Positions 57,801-64,000 of a stretch of DNA of 64,000 nucleotides are shown piece after piece. Position 1 is the stretch's first letter. Each line of letters starts with the position of its first letter. Made by a program: the position numbers and the translations under genes. The notes beneath the pieces were generated by a model. It was not told where the DNA came from. It worked only from the letters and a program-made list of their open reading frames with translations, and ran no database searches. This DNA is from Folioceros fuciformis (Eukaryota; Anthocerotophyta; Anthocerotopsida; Anthocerotales): positions 1 to 64,000 of the forward strand of contig JBNGIO010005634.1 in NCBI GenBank assembly GCA_049999805.1, written 5' to 3'.

Positions 57801-58680
57801 AGCTTCTGTCACACAAATTAGTATACCTACGAGAAGCAGCGGCCAACCACTACAGTCCTCTGCTGTACAACATTTCCTGGGGTTTAGCGGAGGTAATATT
57901 CTTTGCAGCCCAGAACAAGGGGTTGGCACTTCGCGGCTTCTGTTGGTTTGAGCTTTCATCTGAAAGTATGTATGACTACATGACGAGCCTCACTGTGCAT
58001 GCAGATTGTTTACCTTACGGTGGCCACGATGATATTCTGTGGCATCTTCCTTGGCATGTCTCAAATCGCAGTCGGCGATGCGAAAGACTTCTTCCAGTAC
58101 TGGTTCATCCTTTTGGAATTTACGCTCGCCATTACATTTTTTGGCATGTTTTTGGCAGTTGTCTCTCCTGTTCCACAGGTAAGCATTTATCTTTTCTGTT
58201 CGGTCGTTATCCTACAGAGTTCTGTTACGGTTCTGTTCGGTGCTAACTCAATGTTTGGTTGTGCAGATTGCGGCTGTGTTGGTGCCAATTGTCATCAGCA
58301 TGTGGGTGTCAACTGGCGGTGCAGTTATTACGCACAGGCTGCTGCTGAAGCCTTTTGAATGGATGTTTTGGACAAATCCACTGCAGTACGCTCTGAACAG
58401 CTTGACATCCATTGCCTTCTTCTGCGACACTTTCAAGCCGGAGTGTCTGGATGGTGGAGCGAATATGGCCTGTTTAAACGACGCAAGCAAATGTCCGCTA
58501 TGTGACTGTCCACGCCTGGTTGATGCGAATAACATATTCGTGTGGACGCAACTCAAGTTCAACCGGTCGTTGAACCACGGCCGTCTTGGCATCGACATGG
58601 CAGCGTTGGCCGCTTTGTGTATTTTTTTCAGATTTCTAGCTTACCTAGTGCTCTCGTATCGCAAGAAAAAGAATTGGTAG
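51804..58680 (+). CDS. full-size ABCG (PDR-type) transporter with degenerate first NBD
   Basis: Exons: 51804-52767, 52827-52942, 53028-53139, 53261-53906, 54008-54206, 54350-54637, 54763-54900, 55002-55256, 55340-56069 (with 400 N), 56172-56427, 56515-56726, 56821-57018, 57099-57248, 57344-57892, 58005-58178, 58267-58680. Phases agree outside the gap. Order: a unique N-terminus with WNPLLSR repeats, NBD1, a PDZ-like insert, TMD1, NBD2, TMD2 ending YRKKKNW. The reverse NBD-TMD order and two halves place it in the ABCG/PDR family of plasma-membrane exporters. NBD1 has lost key residues: Walker A GPPGCGMS (Lys to Met), Walker B FDQ (Glu to Gln), signature LTEDE. NBD2 keeps GCTGSGKTT and FLDEPTKGLD. 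Substrate unknown. The exon 1 donor and the GC-AG intron after 56069 are my choices to keep frame. Confidence 0.88.
55392..55791. other. assembly gap, 400 N, inside ABCG TMD1
   Basis: The N run removes part of the first membrane domain. Exon phases on the two sides do not agree with 400 bp of pure coding sequence, so introns or a wrong gap length are likely. Confidence 0.9.
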
Positions 58681-59023
58681 AATGGCACGAATGTTTTGAC
58701 CCTTGTAAATTGTTCTCACCTGATTGACGTGGCACCTTTACTCACTTTTTGTATAGTCTTCAGATTTCTAGCAATCTTGTACCGCAAGGGCGAGATTTGG
58801 TAAGACAGCATCGATGCCTAGATTCTTGTAAATTGATATTACCTTATTACTACCGCACAGGTCATTCTTTAGTGGCTTCTTACCGTTTGCCATTACGAGA
58901 GCAAAGAGACTCTACATTTTTGTTTCCTTACCAAAGAAAAAGGAAAATGAGCAAGATTTCTGCACAAATTTCTTCTTTTTTAAGAATACTGTAATCCTTC
59001 CAATTACGGACCTGATAATTATG
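58681..59023. other. convergent 3' flanks of ABCG and the proline-rich protein gene
   Basis: 340 bp with a duplicated segment: a TTTTTTTCAGATTTCTAGC-like stretch from the last ABCG exon recurs at about 58755 (TCTTCAGATTTCTAGCAATC) with the following CGCAAG. No gene. Confidence 0.5.
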
Positions 59024-62000
59024 TTACACCCACACTGCAGACGGATATGTCTCCATCTCGGTTGCCAATTCCGACGTCAGCTTCTCTGTTTCGTCATCAC
59101 AACCGCCTGCAAAGTTGTACACGCGATAAGATAGCTGAAAAGCTCCCCACAGCATCTGCAGGCAGATCTTCATCCTGTTCAGCTCGTACGATGGGTTTCC
59201 CCCGTTGCCTTGTGTTGTCAGGGATTTCACTCTTTTACTCTCCTGCGCCAGAGAACATTGGTCTCACCTCACTGAAAAACTGAAAATTCTGACAAAGCAA
59301 GACGCTGTAGAGGACCATTGTTTTCAGGAGTGACTATTGTGACATGTTACTTACTTCGAGTGCCATGATTACAGAACGGGAGGCCAGTCCAACCATGCCT
59401 TCTTTGATACGGACGACAATGCTGAAATCAAACTGAATCTTGTGCCCTGAGAAACGCTTCATGTCATCCTCTTTGTTCCTCTCCACAGCTTCAACCTCTT
59501 TCTTCACCTACATTAATTTGCAGAACGTAAAAATGTAAGAAGGAGAAGCAACGATGAGAGGAGCCTCTTCAATCATAGCACCAGCGGGACTGGTGGAGCG
59601 AGATACTTTGTTAGGCAAATACTGCTCCTGATCCTAACCTTTTCAAAATACAGATTGACTCTATCAAGTTGCTCTGAAGCAGGGGGATCAACTCTCCATT
59701 TCTCCACATGCTGTGCCATGGCAAGCAGTTTTGAGTACAAAGCTGCTGCCAGACGTATAGTTTCGAGCTTCTTACTAGGGAACCCCTCAAACCGTGCCAG
59801 CACCTGGAGATTGCAGCTCAATTTAGTGTGATAGAGCCCAGGACCACCAAGGCACATTACGAAAACAAAGAATCCTGAAACTACGCATCGTGCAGGACCA
59901 CATACACATGCTGCTTCCCACTCACCTGTGTCTCATCTGTCAAGTCTTCAAGCTGGATCTCAACGCTTTCATGGAAGCGCAACAGTTGATCCATGTTAGA
60001 GGTTTGAAACGATTCCACCGCCACCTTAGTTTCTAGTATACATTCAGCATGCCGTTGAACGTCATCTTCAATTTTTTGAAAATAGGCTGATCTGCAAGCA
60101 TCGCAGAAAAATTCGGCCACTAAAATTAAGATGAGGCACAGGAAGCAAGACAACAAGGTCAGAAAATCAAAGGTTTACACATGATGGCAAAATGTCTGAT
60201 GCAAGAAGTCCTTTTGAGGATCGTGTGACCTACTTTTTTGTGATCTCGGCAAGTGCGTCAGCCATGCCCCCTTGAGCGTTTGCACTAGCTGAAGGTTTTG
60301 GCAGGGGTGCACTTATACCAGAGCTGGTCTTCTGGCTTGTATATCGCCCCTCCAGTTTACCTTTCATAGCTCTATACAAAACCCCCATCTTCGAGGACCT
60401 CCGGAGCCTCGAAGTCTTTTTCATCCTTAGTGGGCCTTTGCCTGGTTTTTTTTTTGGTGGAGGTGGGGGACGATTGGACCCAGTTATACCTGAAGGATGA
60501 GGAGGGGGAGGAGGGGGAGGAGGGGGAGGAACAAGAGGAATAAACATGGACGGAGTCTCCCTACTCTTGACCTCAGCGTCTTGCAAAGGATGTCTGTTGT
60601 CTGAAACATCCTGCTTGCGAGAGACCGGTGTAGGGGCGTCTGGTAGTACATTCTGAGCTGGCTCCTTTCTCTCATGGGCACCGAATAGGTCAACGGGTTT
60701 CAGGTCAAAAACTGGGCTGAACATGTTCGGAGTAAAGTTCACAAAAAGGGGAGACTCAATAGTTGGCTTACTACTCCTTCTGGGAGAGACTGGCATGGGA
60801 TTGAAACCCATCAACATGGACGGCTCAGGCGAAAAACCTTGTCCCACACATTGGGGCACTGCATCAATATCCACTGGGTTATCGCCCTTCTCCAGGCGAA
60901 CCTGATTCGGCTGTGCTTCCTTCTCAAATATTAAGGCAGAGGGAGGCCACAGCAATGGTACAGCTCCAATGTGCATATGATAAGACTGCAGAGCATCTGG
61001 GGTGGGAGGAAGAACTGATGTGGGAGTGCATGATCCTTTAGTAGAAGAGCAAGAATCAGACTCTTGATCCTGTTGGCCACTTAGATCTGATTTCTCTGCT
61101 CCTTCATCTGCAAGGATTTGCACCGATGCATCGCCAGATTGCAATATATTATTGAGATCCTGTGAAGCAGAACTTCCCTGATCCTCAGATATTTGCACAG
61201 CAGATTTAGCATGCTTGTTTATTTCTTCAAGCATAAAAAATATCTTGTGGCCTACGTGTTCACAATGCCACAAACGAGTTAGCACATGGTTACTCCGGAC
61301 CACAAGGAAACCATAATCAACACGTACAACTGAATCAATCCACTTACTCAGCTGTTCCAGAGCAAAGGATTCATCCAGGGTATGACTCTTCAGCTTTGTG
61401 ATTTTGTTTTTACTATTTCTGAACTTGCTCCTTGTACTCCGTTGCAAGTAGTGTGAGTGCTGAGTAGGAGTTGAGGGCGAGCTCGCCTTCACCTGACGAG
61501 GGGAGTCCCGGTTTCTGTCCCAGAAGCTTCTCTTCCCCTGCAACTCTGCATTGTCAAACCATTTGCACATTGAACTCCAACAACAAGCGGCTTCAAGTGA
61601 ATCAAGTAATGTAAGTGTGTTCATCACGATTAGCTAGATACCTTGAAGGTGCACCTTCGCAGCCTTCTCGGTGTTCTCAACAGCAATGGGAACTTTTTCC
61701 TCATCCTGAAGTCATAGGGCAGACTCGATATTACCATTTCTACAAGGTGAGCAGAGCACTTTCTCCAGACATCAGTTAAAGCATCACACTACTAGGGTTG
61801 AGGTTATCATACACTGGATTCACCATCACTGCCACTGTACATGGAACCATGAAGATTGCTCTGCGCATCAAACAATCAAATATAAAGGCTTCTTGTACAA
61901 CACACACGTACTGCTTTCCTCAGCAAAGCCCTGTAAATGGATATGAATGGATACAAAACACGCCATTGTCTGGGCAAGGTTTTCCGGTGCTACCTTCTGT

Positions 62001-63322
62001 GCAAACGTCTCAATCCATGTGTTCTCCATAGCACGAAGAGTCTGGTAGAAACGCTTCAAACGCTGCGTACCGAGGATGCAAATTAATTCCAACTCTACCA
62101 TTGCAAAAGTTCTGCAGCTACACATCAATCCTATTGCATACAAAGCTTCTTGCGCCAAATAAAGTTAGCAGAGTGCACAACATAAGCACAGACGTACTTG
62201 AAAGATGGGCTTCTGTTCTCCAGCTCTATGGTCTCCACTAGCCAGCTTGAAGGAAGACACTGGGGAAACTTTGCCAGGATAAAGAGCAGTGAGGGCTTCC
62301 ATTGTATTCATCAGAACCTGCAGAGATATTCAGGTCTTTTAGAGCAGCATTCCTCTGCAAAGTGTGTATGACTCTACCCTTCAGGGAAAGATGTATAGTT
62401 ACCTCATCCAGGTCAGCCGAGGTGTTACAAGGGGGCAGCTTCAATGTATCCCGCAGTACAATCAACCTGCGGCGGAGCTCTACCATAACAACAAGACCTC
62501 CAACCCAGCCATATCCACCGACCCTTGCACTGTCGAGCTCATGAAGACGTGCCATATTGTTATTTAGTCTGATCTGCAGTGGCAGATCCCTTGGAGCAAT
62601 AGCCTGAACACCCCTCCCACATATTTTAGCATGGTCTTAAAATATAAACACACTTGTGCAGGCTTGCCGTCACCACATAAGCCAAGTTCTCACAGCAGAG
62701 CCAAGAGCTCAAAAAACTAGTCTTCACCTTGACATCATAGGGGCCTAGTAACTCCTTCAATCTTGCTTCAGAATTTGAAACGCTTTCCTCCATTGCTGTG
62801 CGCCGTCGCACAGCTTCCTCCAAAGCCTGGTCCACAGACAATAAGACCAGTTATAAGTGGTTAACTTAAAATTGACAAAGATCCTAGCAGGACAGATATA
62901 CGTAGTGCCGGTGGAGGAGTGTGCGTTGGAAGGTCTACCTTGTCATAAGCCTTGTCCACTGCAACAGCAATGACTTGCCTCAATTCTTCAAGTCTCACGG
63001 TCTTGTCTTCACCGACTTCCTGTAACATTCCCTCCAATCATCAAACGTGCATTTGCCAAGGTTGAAACCGAGACATAGCCGGTGGTGTGGGCCCAGACCC
63101 CAACTGTACGACGAAGATAGCAAATCATGACCTCCTCTCACTCCATACACGGCCATAGTTTCGGCTCACCTCCCATATGACTTGAAGTTCAGCCTGGCGG
63201 TCCCCGCGTCGTAGGGACAGCTCATCGGAATGCTTGTGTGCGTTGAACAGGGACTTGAGGCGGGGCACCTTAGGACCGCATTGGCCAATTCCAGCCTCAC
63301 ACTTGCACCAACAGTTACTCAT
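59024..63322 (-). CDS. plant-conserved proline-rich coiled-coil protein (At4g04980-like)
   Basis: Thirteen exons on the minus strand (63322-63170, 63019-62939, 62826-62728, 62603-62523, 62477-62403, 62317-62198, 62062-61994, 61705-61642, 61545-60234, 60091-59926, 59803-59639, 59507-59355, 59242-59024) join in frame to 918 aa. The N-terminal third is helical. The large exon encodes a disordered Ser/Pro part, a run of ten prolines, RPPPPPKKKPGKGPLRMKK, then the family block SSKMGVLYRAMKGKLEG. The C-terminus is a conserved coiled coil (YFQKIEDDVQRHA, LARFEGFPSKKLETIRLAAA, MLWGAFQLSYRVYNFAGG). Arabidopsis relatives are annotated only as hydroxyproline-rich or uncharacterised. The proline run plus coiled coil suggests an actin- or membrane-linked scaffold, which is inference. 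The start is the first ATG of exon 1; upstream exons cannot be excluded. Confidence 0.85.
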
Positions 63323-64000
63323 CTCTCACCGACTAATTGAGTTTGCATCAACTTCAGTTGATAGTTGACGAGGTTCACTACAAGCTCGCTAGCATCACAG
63401 AACACAATCCCCTAACATGACTTTTCGGCAGGTTGAAAAGCTGCACTGCGGGACAAGAAACGCGATCTCTCATCCTCCAAGGCACATTCAAAGTCGAGCA
63501 ACTCAGGCGAGCCCGTCGCAAAACATATGCGCAGAAAATCCGGCCGGCAATTTGCTCCATGCCTGACGACCTGATTCCCCGCCTGCAGCTCTTCCCGCCG
63601 ATCCGTCACCTCAGCTCAGCTCACCTCACCATAACTCCTCCGTCAAACAAAACTCGAGGCAAATCAGCGCCTTTCGGCCCTGCACCGAACCGAAACCTGA
63701 CCAGATCCTACCGGAAGGTCGTCAGCCACTTCTCCTGCCCCGCCTTCCCGAGCAAGGTGAAGAAGGCGATCGAGCACCTTCCAGGCCTTACAACCCGCCA
63801 CACCCCTGTGGAGCATCCCGGACACGAATTCTCAGCTTTGCGCAGATGCAGGAGGCGTAATTGGCCCCGCCCGGCGGAGACCGGCTCCGGAAGCCGGAAT
63901 TCCACAACAACGCTCCAAAGGATCGGCGCGGCAGAGATCCAGGCCACAGGCACCGCATTCCATCCAGTCCAGGGCCAGCTGGAGCGGGTCCCGGCGGGGC
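63323..64000. other. 5' flank of the proline-rich protein gene
   Basis: GC-rich sequence without a recognised gene. It is the probable promoter and 5' UTR. A minus-strand open frame at 63708-63953 has no recognisable similarity. Confidence 0.4.

Overview
This is nuclear DNA from a green land plant, most likely a non-seed lineage (bryophyte or lycophyte grade). The evidence is: nuclear genes for plastid proteins (ClpP4, RIBA, EF-P), a plant N-glycan beta-1,2-xylosyltransferase, an ASG2/DCAF protein, two large intronless PLS-class PPR genes of the organelle RNA-editing type, compact GT-AG introns mostly of 75-170 bp, and LTR and DNA transposons. I cannot name the species from sequence alone.

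Layout. 0.6-5.7 kb (+): ASG2/WDTC1-type WD40-TPR protein, 19 exons. 5.9-7.0 kb: a minisatellite, then cytosolic ribosomal protein uL14/RPL23 (-). 7.0-8.7 kb: repeats and a perfect 38-bp palindrome. 8.8-9.8 kb (-): plastid ClpP4. 10.3-13.1 kb (-) and 13.5-16.2 kb (+): two divergent PPR genes, one with a decayed DYW domain. 16.5-18.2 kb: AT-rich DNA and minisatellites. 18.2-20.6 kb (+): bifunctional riboflavin enzyme RIBA. 21.7-23.7 kb (+): beta-1,2-xylosyltransferase. 24.7-26.0 kb (-): plastid EF-P. 27.3-30.2 kb (+): intronless exosome nuclease RRP44/DIS3.

30.99-50.5 kb is a mobile-element region. A 4.7-kb PIF/Harbinger element (TIRs, TTA target duplications, broken transposase and SANT ORF) carries the intron-containing 3' end of a DDX56/RH16-type helicase gene. 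Next is a scrambled mosaic of Mutator-like transposase pieces and two halves of a putative beta-class DNA (N4/N6-amino) methyltransferase. A young Ty1/copia element (38160-43590, ATGCA duplications) sits in the methyltransferase 3' tail. Degenerate tandem and segmental duplications follow up to about 50 kb.

51.8-58.7 kb (+): a full-size ABCG/PDR transporter with a degenerate first nucleotide-binding domain, an N-terminal WNPLLSR repeat array and a PDZ-like insert; 400 N fall in its first membrane domain. 59.0-63.3 kb (-): a plant-conserved proline-rich coiled-coil protein of the At4g04980 type.

The host genes are independent housekeeping and organelle genes, not an operon. The most interesting signals are: (i) the methyltransferase/Mutator mosaic, whose chimeric junctions are mostly explained by one inversion of about 1.1 kb; (ii) the Harbinger element with a captured gene fragment; (iii) a near-identical transit-peptide block shared by the neighbouring ClpP4 and RIBA genes; (iv) the unusual domain make-up of the ABCG transporter.
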